Source: Chloroflexota bacterium
Lineage (GTDB): Bacteria > Chloroflexota > Anaerolineae > Anaerolineales > UBA4823
Direction of reading: 5' to 3'
Length of the DNA stretch: 17,155 bases
NCBI GenBank assembly: GCA_023395675.1
Contig: JAEWYL010000241.1
Coordinates: 1 to 17,155 of the forward strand
A program made the translations under genes and the position numbers. Shown here piece after piece: positions 1 to 8,401 of the stretch. The notes under the pieces were generated by a model. That model had not been told where the DNA came from. It saw nothing but the letters and a program-made list of their open reading frames with translations, and did not search any database. Position 1 is the stretch's first letter. Each line of letters begins with the position of its first letter.

Positions 1-298
<298 letters not shown>

Positions 299-327
299 GA
301 TTTTCCTGATCTACCCCCACCCGCGCC

Positions 328-410
328 TGATCCTGATTGAATTTCAGCACCGGCAGCAACCAAAACCCTGATCCGTTTTGAATTTCAGCACCGGCAGCTT
401 CCAAAACCCT
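328..410. repeat. 41-bp direct repeat, two copies
   Basis: A 21-base string, TTGAATTTCAGCACCGGCAG plus C, occurs at 337-357 and again at 378-398. The matched unit extends through CCAAAACCCT (337-369 and 378-410, two mismatches), and the bases before each copy are also similar, giving a period of 41 bp. It lies between the lipoprotein gene and the end of the glycosyltransferase operon. No function can be read from it; it looks like part of a dispersed intergenic repeat. Confidence 0.8.
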
Positions 411-467
411 AAAGGTCGCCTTCAAGTCTCTTTGCAGACTGGCTCCTCGTGGCGACCTTTAGGGTTT
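404..467. repeat. Hairpin with 17-bp perfect arms
   Basis: AAACCCTAAAGGTCGCC at 404-420 is perfectly complementary to 451-467, with a 30-nt loop that contains a smaller nested stem (AGTCT/AGACT). Neither strand has a convincing T-run after the stem, so a simple intrinsic terminator is not supported. It joins directly to the second copy of the 41-bp repeat, so the two may be one composite element. Confidence 0.8.
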
Positions 468-506
468 CCCTTCGCCGATCACCGATTCTGTTTGTCAAAA
501 TACATC

Positions 507-1108
507 AGGGGCACGGCGGTGTGTGGAAAGGTCGCAGCCCGACCCGCCTCCAGCCCTCAGGGCCGCACAAGCCCGGTTTTTGCAGGGTGCCGGGCACGGC
601 TGCCGGTCTTCTCGTGCAGGAGGCGTGAATGGTCCGCCGTGCCCCTACATGAATCCCCGAAGCTCCTGGTTCTCCCGCCGTGCTTGAACGGGTTTCCTCC
701 CTACCCACGCCTGTAGGGGCACGGCGGTGATTACAAGGGTATTCACCCGACCCGCCTCCAGCCGTGCCCTCAGGGCCGCACAAACCCGGTTTTTGCAGGG
801 TGCCGGGCACGGCTGCGGGACTTCTCGTGCAGGAGGCGTGAACGGTCCGCCGTGCCCCTACGTGAATCCCCGAATCTCCTGGTTCTCCCACCGTGCTTGA
901 ACGGGTTCCCCCTCACCCGCGCCTGTAGGGGCACGGCGGTGATTACAAGGGTATTCACCCGACCCGCCTCCAGCCGTGCCCTGGAGGCCGCAGAATCCTG
1001 TTGGTGCGTGGTGTGGGCACGGCTGCCGGTCTTCTCATGCAGGAGGGGTGAACGGTCCGCCGTGCCCCTGCGCGCATCCCCGAAGCTCCTGGTTCTCCCG
1101 CCGCGATC
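507..1108. repeat. Tandem repeat of about 212 bp, three copies
   Basis: AGGGGCACGGCGGTG marks the copy starts at 507, 715 and 927, giving periods of 208 and 212 bp. The first two copies are highly similar throughout; the third diverges in its centre and 3' end. Each copy carries a long inverted repeat. In copy two, GTAGGGGCACGGCGG (713-727) pairs with CCGCCGTGCCCCTAC (847-861), and an inner pair AGCCGTGCCC/GGGCACGGCT lies at 760-769 and 805-814. The equivalent right arm is at 634-648 in copy one and, with one change, about 1057-1070 in copy three. ORFs crossing this block change with the frame and resemble no protein. With 299-506, this explains the whole gene-free stretch between 299 and 1138. 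Confidence 0.85.
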
Positions 1109-1138
1109 CTGCCGCCCCACCGGACGCGCGCGCTTCGC

Positions 1139-2353
1139 TCACCGCCCCGCGACCCGGCTGTAGAGCGCGTGCAGCCGGGCGGCGACCGAGTCCAGGCTGT
1201 AATCCCCCTCCACGCGCCTGCGGGCCGCCTCCCCCAGGCGCTCGCGCAGTCCGGGGTTCCCCAGCAGGGCCAGCAGCGCCTCGCACAGGGCGCGCTCGTC
1301 CTCCGGGGGGAAGAGCCAGCCGCTCTCCCCGTGGGCGATCAGGTCCGGCGCGGCCCCCACCCGGGTCGCCGCCGCCGCCAGCCCGGAGGCCATGGCCTCC
1401 AGCAGCGAGTTGGAGAGCCCCTCGGTGCTGGAGGGCAGCACGAACAGGTCCGCCGCCTGCAGGTAGGGGGCCACGTCCTCGACCTGCCCCAGGAAGCGCA
1501 CGCTCTCCCCGCCCTCCAGGCTGCGGGCGGCCTCTTTCAGGGCCGCCTCCTGCTCTCCGGCGCCCAGGATGAGCAGCCCGGCTCCCGGGACCTGCCGGCG
1601 CACGCTCTCCCACACGCCGACCAGCCGCTCCACGTGCTTCTCCGCCGCCAGCCGCCCGGAATACACGGCCAGCGGCCCGGCGGGCAGCCCCAGGCGGGCG
1701 CGCAGGGCGGTTTTCTCCGCCGGCGGCAGGGGCCGGAAGCGCGCCGTATCCACCCCGTTGGGGATGAACACCTGCCGCTCCGGCGGGATGCCCAATCCCT
1801 CCAGCTCGGCGCCGATCTCTTTGCTGATCACAATAAAGGCGTCCACGTAGCGCCGGAAGGCGGCGATGCGCTGTCCGGAGGTGGCGCGCGTGTGGATGCG
1901 GTCCACGTCGCCCAGGGTCCCGCCGCGCAGCACCTTGACCACCACCGGGAGGCCGTAGAGCCGCCTGGCGGTGATGGCGATGGTGAGGGGCGAGAAGAGG
2001 CTGTAGGCGTGGATCACGTCGGGGCGCAGGCGGCGCAGGCGCAGCAGCGCGGCCGCGGTGTAGACCGCCGAGGCCGCGGCGCGCCCGCCGGGGGCCGGCA
2101 GGCGGTGCACCGGCACCCCCTCCACGCGCTCGAAGGGCAGGGTCACGCCGAGCTGGGGGTAGCGCCGGGTGAGCACGCTCAGGTCCACGCCTCGCCCCCG
2201 CAGCAGGGGCGCCAGCATCTGGAGCTGGCGCTGCGCCCCGCCCAGCACGGGGTAATACTCCAGAATCAGGTTCGCCACCCGCAGGGTGGGCGCCACCCGC
2301 AGGGCGGGCGCCGCCTGCTGGGGCTGGTTTTGGGCCTCAGCGCGCCCCGGCAT
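1139..2353 (-). CDS. GT4-family glycosyltransferase (last gene of operon)
   Basis: A retaining GT-B glycosyltransferase of 404 residues, expected to use a nucleotide sugar in the cytoplasm to extend a surface glycan. The N-terminal Rossmann half has the acceptor-side signature ILEYYPVLGGAQRQL (about 30-44). The donor half has YSGRLAAEKH (231-240, with the usual Arg and Lys) and the EX7E motif E311-GLSNSLL-E319, plus IPNGVD at 197-202. The ATG at 2353 lies inside the upstream gene's 3' end (17-bp overlap) and follows AGGAGGAGG, so translational coupling is likely. The N-terminus carries a short extension with a duplicated RVA motif, encoded by an 18-bp tandem duplication at 2273-2308 (one mismatch). 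Donor and acceptor sugars cannot be deduced. It is the last gene in the array; repeats start about 30 bp after its stop. Confidence 0.9.
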   Translation of the reverse strand: MPGRAEAQNQPQQAAPALRVAPTLRVANLILEYYPVLGGAQRQLQMLAPLLRGRGVDLSVLTRRYPQLGVTLPFERVEGVPVHRLPAPGGRAAASAVYTAAALLRLRRLRPDVIHAYSLFSPLTIAITARRLYGLPVVVKVLRGGTLGDVDRIHTRATSGQRIAAFRRYVDAFIVISKEIGAELEGLGIPPERQVFIPNGVDTARFRPLPPAEKTALRARLGLPAGPLAVYSGRLAAEKHVERLVGVWESVRRQVPGAGLLILGAGEQEAALKEAARSLEGGESVRFLGQVEDVAPYLQAADLFVLPSSTEGLSNSLLEAMASGLAAAATRVGAAPDLIAHGESGWLFPPEDERALCEALLALLGNPGLRERLGEAARRRVEGDYSLDSVAARLHALYSRVAGR

Positions 2354-3464
2354 GGGCCTCCTCCTGGCGCACCTCGTCGTACAGGTCCAGCAGCCGCCCG
2401 GCCCAGGCCCCGGCGCTGAACTCCCGGCGGGCGCGCTGCTGCGCGGCGGCTCCGGCCGCGGCCAGCCGGGCAGGGGCGGACAGCAGGGCGTTGATGGCCT
2501 CCGCCAGCAGCTCCGGCGCGTGCGGGGGGGTGAGGGCGCCGGTCTCCGGGGTGACCACCCGGGGCAGGTCGCCCACCGCGGTCACCGCCAGGGGCAGCCC
2601 GGCCGCCATGGCCTCCAGGCTGGCGACCGGCAGGCCCTCCCAGTGAGCGGCGCTCACGAACAGGTCGCAGGCGCCCAGCAGGCGGGGCACGTCGCCGCGC
2701 AGGCCCAGCAGGCGCACCTGCTCGCCCAGCCCCAGAGACTGCGCCTGCGCCTGCACCTCGCCCTGCAGCGGCCCGTCCCCCACCACCAGCAGGCGCGCCG
2801 CCGGGTGGTGGCGCTGCACCCCGGCGAAGGCCAGGAGCAGGTCCCCCAACCCCTTCTGGGGCACCAGCCGCCCCACGAAGATCAGCAGCGGGGCCTCGGG
2901 GGCCCCGCCGCCCAACTCCCGGCGCAGCGCGCGGCGCTCGTCCGGGGTGAGGGGTTCGGGGCAGGGGACGGCGTTGGGCAGCACCAGCATCTGCCTGCCT
3001 TTCAGGCGGGCGCCCTGGGTGCGGGCGGTCTCCCAGCCCACGGCGATGATGCGGCGCACGCTGGTGCGCAGCAGCCAGGTCTCCGCCAGGTGGTGCAGGG
3101 GCAGGCTCTGGCTGCGCATGGTGGTGTTGTGCAGCGAGGTCACCACGGGCGTACCCGCCAGGCGCCCCGCCGCGGCCCCCAGGATGTTCGCCATGGTCAG
3201 GTGCGTGTGCAGGACCGAGAAGCGCTCGGCGCGCAAGTAACGCTCCAGCCGGTAAAAGCGCCGGGGCGCCCACAGCTTGCGGTGGGGGAACTCGGCGATC
3301 CGCGCCCCCTCGGCGGCCGCCAGCGCCAGCATCTCCGGGTCGCTCTGCCTGAGGGTGATGATGGTGAAGTCAATCCCGCGCCGCCTCAGCTCCCCCGCCA
3401 GCGTGACCAGCAGCTTCTCCGCCCCTCCCACCCGCAGGGCGTTAATAACGTGCGCGATTCGCAT
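2337..3464 (-). CDS. GT4-family glycosyltransferase
   Basis: A 375-residue GT-B enzyme of glycosyltransferase family 4. The start MRIAHVINALRVGGAEKLL is typical of capsule and exopolysaccharide GT4 proteins, with the glycine-rich acceptor loop at 12-15. LHTHLTMAN (85-93) is the usual N-domain motif, VGRL with K204 lies in the donor-binding site, and the EX7E motif is E276-GLPVASL-E284. It is expected to add one sugar to the lipid-linked oligosaccharide made by this operon; its specificity is unknown. The ATG at 3464 lies 23 bp inside the end of the sulfotransferase gene, which supports co-translation. It and the following GT4 may be distant paralogues added in tandem. Confidence 0.92.
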   Translation of the reverse strand: MRIAHVINALRVGGAEKLLVTLAGELRRRGIDFTIITLRQSDPEMLALAAAEGARIAEFPHRKLWAPRRFYRLERYLRAERFSVLHTHLTMANILGAAAGRLAGTPVVTSLHNTTMRSQSLPLHHLAETWLLRTSVRRIIAVGWETARTQGARLKGRQMLVLPNAVPCPEPLTPDERRALRRELGGGAPEAPLLIFVGRLVPQKGLGDLLLAFAGVQRHHPAARLLVVGDGPLQGEVQAQAQSLGLGEQVRLLGLRGDVPRLLGACDLFVSAAHWEGLPVASLEAMAAGLPLAVTAVGDLPRVVTPETGALTPPHAPELLAEAINALLSAPARLAAAGAAAQQRARREFSAGAWAGRLLDLYDEVRQEEAHAGAR

Positions 3465-4317
3465 GGGCCTGTTCCAGCCTGCACCACATCTCGTCGCAGA
3501 GCGCCCGGACCTCGCCCGAGAGCGGGATATCCCGCCCTTTCCCGACCGAAGAGGCGTGGACCTCCTCCAGGATCTCCTCCCCGGGGAAGGGCTCTCCGAT
3601 GTAGCGGTAGATCTCCTGCATAATCTCCCGCGGGGCTCTCACCAGCTCGTCGTAGCGGCAGGTGAGCAGCCTCGGGTGGCGCTCCAGCCCCTGTTCGAAG
3701 AAGAACAGGTTGCGGGTGTACCAGAAGAGGGCCGCCGCGTCGTAGGGGTTCATGGACTCCGAGAACAGGCGCACGACCAGGGTGCGGGCCTCTTCCGGCA
3801 GGCGCTGCCCGCGCCAGTTATCCTCCGGCCCGTGGACGATGTACCTCAGGTTGCGGATCCCGTTGCGCTTCCCAAAGCGCTTCAGGTTCGAGGAGGCCAC
3901 GTCGGTGTAGTGGCGCAGCATCCAGATGCCCCGGGCGTTGGGGAAATATTCCAGCAGGGCCCGGCTGTTCTGCGATTCCACCAGCGGCTTGAGCACCTGC
4001 AGCGGGAAGCGCGAGGCCTCCAGGCTGCGGCGGACGTCGGGCAGCGGGTTCAGGCGCAGGCGGTCCACCCGGTCCTGAGCCGAGAGCGGGCTGCGCTCCG
4101 GGTACACCCGGGCGTTCAGGTCCTTATCGAAGATCTCGGACATGAGCGTGGTCCCCGAGCGCTGGCAGCCGAGAATGAAGACCACTTTTTTCTCCCCCAG
4201 CCCGGCGGGGTGGGTGAGCTGGTAGAGCTCTTTTTTCTTCTGGTGCAGCGAGTAAGCCAGCCTCTTTTGCACTTTCTTTTGATAATAGCCAAAAGAAGGT
4301 GTTTTTTTTCTTTCCAT
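3442..4317 (-). CDS. Sulfotransferase family protein (PAPS-dependent type)
   Basis: A 291-residue protein of the P-loop sulfotransferase fold, which moves sulfate from PAPS to a hydroxyl of a sugar or other acceptor. The 5'-phosphosulfate loop is clear: VVFILGCQRSGTTLM, with GCQRSGTTL at residues 50-58. The 3'-phosphate-binding motif follows at LRHYTDVASS (R135, S142/S143). The C-terminal RYDELVRAP resembles the conserved region of bacterial sulfotransferase_1/_3 proteins. I start it at the ATG at 4315-4317, not further upstream, because GAAGGAG sits a few bases ahead and earlier sequence in this frame is a shadow of the flippase gene. The gap to the flippase stop is 11 bp. Placement among glycan genes suggests that the final glycan is sulfated. 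An A8 run spans codons 3-6 (T8 on the + strand at 4302-4309), a possible slippage site. The acceptor is unknown. Confidence 0.85.
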   Translation of the reverse strand: MERKKTPSFGYYQKKVQKRLAYSLHQKKKELYQLTHPAGLGEKKVVFILGCQRSGTTLMSEIFDKDLNARVYPERSPLSAQDRVDRLRLNPLPDVRRSLEASRFPLQVLKPLVESQNSRALLEYFPNARGIWMLRHYTDVASSNLKRFGKRNGIRNLRYIVHGPEDNWRGQRLPEEARTLVVRLFSESMNPYDAAALFWYTRNLFFFEQGLERHPRLLTCRYDELVRAPREIMQEIYRYIGEPFPGEEILEEVHASSVGKGRDIPLSGEVRALCDEMWCRLEQAHANRARY

Positions 4318-4328
4318 TCCGCTCCTTC

Positions 4329-5822
4329 TCAACCCGGCTGTTGGGCTGCGCGCCGGCGTTTCAGCACAGCCAGCAGCTTCGAGCCGGTTTTTAGCATGAA
4401 ATCGCGCTCCAACCACCACAGCCCGCCGGCGTAGACCGGCACGCCGGCCGCCACCGCCGCGATGAGCTGGACCAGCGGCGGGTAGCCGCCCAGCAGCTCG
4501 ATCACCAGGAGCACCACGCCGGTCATGATCGTCCCGCTTACGGCGGCGGGCCAGATGGTGCCGAGCACCGTGAGCGCCGGCAGGTTCAGCACCCGCGCCG
4601 CCACCACCAGGTTCAGCACCCCGGCGAAGACCGCGTTCGCCACCTGCGTCCAGCCCACCGCATAGATAGAGCCTTCCACCGCCACCGCCCACCACAGGCT
4701 GGGGATGAGCACCGCCAGCTTGACGATGGACAGGCGGGTGAGGATCTCCGGCCTGCCCTGGGCGCGGTAGACCGCGCCGATATTGAAGGTCCAGGAGCGG
4801 ATCATGGTGTAGATGGAGATCGCCGCCATCACCGGGATGGCCTCCGCCCAGCGCTCGGTGAAGAGCACCAGGGTCAGCGGGCGGGCGACGGCGGCCAGCC
4901 CCAGGGCGATGGGGATGGTCGCCATGGTGACCGTGCGCATCGCCACCAGGAAGGTGCTTTTCAGGGCCTCGCTGTCGTCCTTCATCTTGGAAAAGGCCGG
5001 GAAGAGCACGGTGCTGACGTTGTTGACCAGGGTCTTCACCAGCAGCTCGGGGACGCGGAAGGCCACCGAGTAGATGCCCAGGGCCGCCGCCCCCAGGTAG
5101 CGCCCGACCAGCAGGTAGTCTACATTATTGAACACCACCCCCAGGCTGTCCACCGCCACCACGTTCAGCCCGAAGCCCATCAGGGGCCTGAGCATCTCCC
5201 GGTCGAAGCGCAGCCGGGGCCGCCAGCGCAGCACCAGGAAATAGGCGAAGATGCTGACTGCCGTCCCGCCCACCTGGCCCCACACCAGGCTCCAGGCCCC
5301 AAAGCCCATCCAGGCCAGGGCGATGGAGAGCGCGCCCTTGCTGGTGGAGCGCACCAGGTCGGGGATGAACTTCTGCTTGAAGTTCAGGTGCTTGCTGAGC
5401 AGCGCGTTGTGCACGTTGCTGACGGCCGAGAAGGGGAAGGTGAGCCCCAGGGCGCGCGTCATGGGCACCGAACGCATATCGTTGAAGTAAGCCCCCACCA
5501 GGGGCGCGCCAACCCAGACGATCAGGAAGAGTCCCATCCCCACCGCCAGGCTGGTCCAGAAAGCGGTGTCCCGGGTGCGGGGGGTGTCGTCGTAGTAGAT
5601 CAGCGCCCGGCCCACCCCCAGGTCGTGCAGCACGTCCAGGAAGCCGATCACCACCAGGGCGTAACCCGCCAGGCCGAAATCGGCCTCGGTCAGCAGGCGC
5701 GCCAGGATCACGGTGCTGAGGAAGACCATCAGCTTGCCGCTGTAGGTGGCGGCGTAGATCCAGAACGTGCTCTGGACGGTCGCGCGCAGGATGTTCTTTT
5801 TCTCGGAACCCGATACCGCCAT
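4329..5822 (-). CDS. MOP-superfamily oligosaccharide flippase (Wzx-like)
   Basis: A 497-residue multi-pass membrane protein with about 12 to 14 hydrophobic segments, starting with STFWIYAATYSGKLMVFLST and including GYALVVIGFLDVLHDLGVGRALIYY, a pattern typical of the lipopolysaccharide biosynthesis / polysaccharide-export branch (Wzx, WzxC, MviN-like). These proteins move undecaprenyl-linked oligosaccharides from the inner to the outer face of the cytoplasmic membrane. Length is normal for the family. The C-terminus ends in a basic cytoplasmic tail (LKRRRAAQQ). The ATG at 5822 follows the GT2 stop by a single base, so the two are probably translationally coupled. This is the only transporter of the cluster visible here, and it defines the pathway as Wzx-dependent rather than ABC-dependent. 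Confidence 0.92.
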   Translation of the reverse strand: MAVSGSEKKNILRATVQSTFWIYAATYSGKLMVFLSTVILARLLTEADFGLAGYALVVIGFLDVLHDLGVGRALIYYDDTPRTRDTAFWTSLAVGMGLFLIVWVGAPLVGAYFNDMRSVPMTRALGLTFPFSAVSNVHNALLSKHLNFKQKFIPDLVRSTSKGALSIALAWMGFGAWSLVWGQVGGTAVSIFAYFLVLRWRPRLRFDREMLRPLMGFGLNVVAVDSLGVVFNNVDYLLVGRYLGAAALGIYSVAFRVPELLVKTLVNNVSTVLFPAFSKMKDDSEALKSTFLVAMRTVTMATIPIALGLAAVARPLTLVLFTERWAEAIPVMAAISIYTMIRSWTFNIGAVYRAQGRPEILTRLSIVKLAVLIPSLWWAVAVEGSIYAVGWTQVANAVFAGVLNLVVAARVLNLPALTVLGTIWPAAVSGTIMTGVVLLVIELLGGYPPLVQLIAAVAAGVPVYAGGLWWLERDFMLKTGSKLLAVLKRRRAAQQPG

Positions 5823-5823
5823 C

Positions 5824-7056
5824 TTACTGGACCTTTCTCTGCGCGTAGGGCCGGCTCTCCGGCGGCTGGGGCGGGGCTTCGGCCCCGGGGGCGCTCTCGC
5901 CGGGGCCCGCCTCGCGTTCGGCGATCCATTGATCGTAGTGCACGCCGCGCAGCAGGTTTACCACCGCGATCACCGTCGCCAGGTTGACCAGGTCCAGGTA
6001 GAAGGGCAGGCTGATGAACCGCAGGCGCGCCAGGCGCGTGCCCCGCAGCAGGAGCCCCAGGGCGGCCGCGCCGTGCAGGCCGATCTGGCCCAGGCCCGCC
6101 AGGCGGAAGAGGGCCCCCTCGTTCCACAGTCGCAGGCTGGAGAAGAACAGGACCAGCAGGGGAAAGGCCATCAGCCGGCGCAGCACTTTGTGAGAGAAGA
6201 GCTGCAGGGAAAAGAAGCCGTATTCAAAGGGGTTGAGCAGGTAGAGCTGCTGCAAAATGCAGTTCAGCCCGCGCGTGCTGATGCGCACCTTGCGGCGGAA
6301 CTCGCCCTGCAGGTCGGCGATCGGCCCGGAGGCTCTGGCCTCGGGGGCGAACACCAGGCGGCGGTGCCGGGCCACCACCTGGCGCGAGATGAAAGCGTCG
6401 TCGGTCACTCCCGGCGGGGCGGGCGTGAAAAGCTGCCGGCGCACGGCGTAGATATGGCCCGTGGTGCCGGTGATGCTGCCCGACAGGCTCTGGAGCTGGC
6501 GCAGGCGCAGGTCGAAATTCCAGTAGCGGCGCTCTCCGGCGCTGCCCGAACCGTTTTTCTGGTAGTGGTAGCTGCCGCCCACCCCGCCCACCTCGGGGTC
6601 GTTGAACGGCGCCGCCAGGTGGCGCAGCGCTCCGGGCTGCAGCATGCTGTCGGCGTCGGTGAAGACCAGCACCTCGCCCCCCGCCGCGGCCGCGGCCTGG
6701 TTCAGGGCCCGGTTTTTCCCCTGCCGCGGCAGCGCCAGCAGGCAGACCTGCGGGGAGGGAAAGCGCGCCACCAGCTCGTTCGTGCCGTCGTCCGAACCGT
6801 CGGAGGCCACGATGACCTCCAGCTTCTCGGGCGGGTAATCCTGCGCCAGCGTGTTCTGCAGCTTTTTCTCGATCACGCTGGCTTCGTTGTGGGCGGTGAT
6901 GATGATGCTCAGCGCCGGCAGCTCCGGCCCGCCGCGCACCGGTTTCGGCCTCAGCCGGGCGCGCAGCACCGTGAGCAGGGGGAAGCCCAGGTAGGTGTAG
7001 AGAATCAGGCCCAGCGAGCTCCAGAACAGCCACCAGGCGGGCGTGTGCGCTTTCAT
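5824..7056 (-). CDS. Membrane-bound GT2-family glycosyltransferase
   Basis: A 410-residue inverting GT-A glycosyltransferase anchored in the membrane. An N-terminal transmembrane segment (about 9-31) is followed by the catalytic domain: LSIIITAHNEAS (49-60), a nucleotide-binding ASDGSDDGT (84-92), the metal-binding DAD at 134-136, and T218-D219-D220 at the catalytic-base position. A basic RRKVRISTRGL stretch (about 250-260) stands where many processive enzymes have QxxRW. Three or more C-terminal hydrophobic segments follow. This layout matches cellulose-synthase or hyaluronan-synthase-like GT2 proteins of exopolysaccharide loci, but the missing QxxRW argues against assuming processivity. The start overlaps the preceding GT4 stop by 4 bp (ATGA). 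The C-terminal tail is rich in Pro, Ala and Glu and probably disordered. Confidence 0.9.
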   Translation of the reverse strand: MKAHTPAWWLFWSSLGLILYTYLGFPLLTVLRARLRPKPVRGGPELPALSIIITAHNEASVIEKKLQNTLAQDYPPEKLEVIVASDGSDDGTNELVARFPSPQVCLLALPRQGKNRALNQAAAAAGGEVLVFTDADSMLQPGALRHLAAPFNDPEVGGVGGSYHYQKNGSGSAGERRYWNFDLRLRQLQSLSGSITGTTGHIYAVRRQLFTPAPPGVTDDAFISRQVVARHRRLVFAPEARASGPIADLQGEFRRKVRISTRGLNCILQQLYLLNPFEYGFFSLQLFSHKVLRRLMAFPLLVLFFSSLRLWNEGALFRLAGLGQIGLHGAAALGLLLRGTRLARLRFISLPFYLDLVNLATVIAVVNLLRGVHYDQWIAEREAGPGESAPGAEAPPQPPESRPYAQRKVQ

Positions 7057-8357
7057 TTCTCTTTCATCTCACGCAGCTGCCATTCGCCGGTGCGCAGCAT
7101 CTGCCCGTAGCGGGCGGGCCGCGCCAGGCGCAGCTCCTGCCCGGTCAGCAGGCTGTACAGCGAACGGGTATTTTTGACCAGGTCGTATTCCGCCAGCACT
7201 TTTTTCCGCCCATTCTTCCCCAGCCTGCGCCCCAGCCGGGGGTTCCGCTGCAGGCTGGCGATCGCCTGCGCCAGGGCAGACGGGTCTCGCTCGGGCACCA
7301 GCAGCCCGGTCTCGCCGTCCACCACCAGCTCGGGGATGCCCGAGATGGCGCTGGCGACCACCGGCGCTTCCACCGCCAGCGCCTCCATCAGCGCCACGGG
7401 GATGCCCTCCATCTTCCCGTTTTTCAGGCGGATGCTGGGCATCACCACCACCTGCGCCTCTTTCAGCAGGGCGCTCACCCGCTCGCGCGGCTGGGTGCCC
7501 AGCAGCTTGACCTTTTCCTCCAGGCCCGCGGCCCGGATCTGGGCCTGCAGCGCCGGGCGCAGCTCGCCGTCTCCGATCAGCAGGCACTCCAGGGGGAAGC
7601 CCCGGCGCGCCAGCAGGCGGCAGGCCTCGATCAGGTAGGTCTGCCCCTTTTTCTCCTCCAGGGCGCCCACACAGACGATGCGGAACGGCGCGCTGCTCTC
7701 CTCCCGGCCGTTTTCCCCCGGGATGAAGACCGAGGTGTCGGTGCCGCAGCGCACCAGGCGCACTTTTTTCGCCGCCTCCTCGCCGTACAGCTCGCACAGC
7801 AGGCGGCGGTTGTGGTCGGAGATGGTGACCACAAAGCGCGCCTCGCGGATCTTCTGCGCCAGCATCATACGCTCGACGTAAATATCGTGGGCGTGGGCGG
7901 TGAAGCTGTAGGGGATGCCGGTCAGCCGCCGGATGGCGAAGGCCGCCAGGGCGGTGTGGGTGGCCCAGTGGGCGTGGATGTGCTGGATGCCCAGGGCCTG
8001 CATCTGGCGCCCAAAATGGCCCGCCAGGAGCAGCGCGGCGGCCGCGCGCAGCAGGTATTTGCGGCTGCCGCGGTGCCCCCACAGGGCGTGAGCCCACAGG
8101 CCCAGCAGGCGCAGCGGGCTGCGCAGCAGCCAGTAGACCTGGCTCTTCAGCACCGCCCGCCCCAGGATGGGGCTGTAATGCGCTCGCTCCATCCACTTTT
8201 CCGCCTCCGTGTGCCGCACGGGCTCGCGCTCGCGCACGAGGGGGAAAAGCTCGATCTGCGCTCCCTGCGCCTCCAGCGCCTGCATTTCATAGAGGATGAA
8301 TGTCTCGGTGATTTTGGGAAAACGCGATACCAGATAAGCGATATTCGGACGCTTCAT
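7053..8357 (-). CDS. GT4-family glycosyltransferase, WcaL/AmsK-like
   Basis: A 434-residue GT-B glycosyltransferase. The opening IAYLVSRFPKITETFI (6-21) is the hallmark of the colanic-acid/amylovoran subgroup of GT4 (WcaL, AmsK type). HAHWATHTA (128-136), FTAHAHDIY (152-160), a donor-site VGALEEKKG (230-238) and EX7E as E317-GIPVALM-E325 all match. The frame also opens 13 codons earlier at a TTG (8396), but I prefer the ATG at 8357: the family signature starts right after it and AAGGAGGG lies upstream with about 13 nt spacing. A TTG at 8360 would give tighter spacing and cannot be excluded. The gene lies 44 bp after the first GT4 and ends in a 4-bp overlap with the GT2. Substrate specificity is not predictable. 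Confidence 0.9.
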   Translation of the reverse strand: MKRPNIAYLVSRFPKITETFILYEMQALEAQGAQIELFPLVREREPVRHTEAEKWMERAHYSPILGRAVLKSQVYWLLRSPLRLLGLWAHALWGHRGSRKYLLRAAAALLLAGHFGRQMQALGIQHIHAHWATHTALAAFAIRRLTGIPYSFTAHAHDIYVERMMLAQKIREARFVVTISDHNRRLLCELYGEEAAKKVRLVRCGTDTSVFIPGENGREESSAPFRIVCVGALEEKKGQTYLIEACRLLARRGFPLECLLIGDGELRPALQAQIRAAGLEEKVKLLGTQPRERVSALLKEAQVVVMPSIRLKNGKMEGIPVALMEALAVEAPVVASAISGIPELVVDGETGLLVPERDPSALAQAIASLQRNPRLGRRLGKNGRKKVLAEYDLVKNTRSLYSLLTGQELRLARPARYGQMLRTGEWQLREMKEK

Positions 8358-8401
8358 CAATACGATCCAACCCTCCTTGCCTGGAGAGCCCGGCAAACCT
8401 T

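Noticed and set aside
507..1108. CRISPR-like array
   Set aside because: The repeated unit is about 212 bp and contiguous, with no short repeat/unique spacer alternation and no cas genes nearby.
378..1120. Several ORFs of about 100 codons in both strands
   Set aside because: They lie within the 41-bp and 212-bp repeats, and the same repeat is read in different frames in successive copies, so selection for a protein is not supported.
1169..2419. Long plus-strand ORFs opposite the glycosyltransferase genes (also 2286-3623 and 5767-7110)
   Set aside because: They run antisense to clear glycosyltransferase genes, their translations are biased to Gln, Gly, His and Arg with no family motif, and long shadow frames are expected at this GC content.
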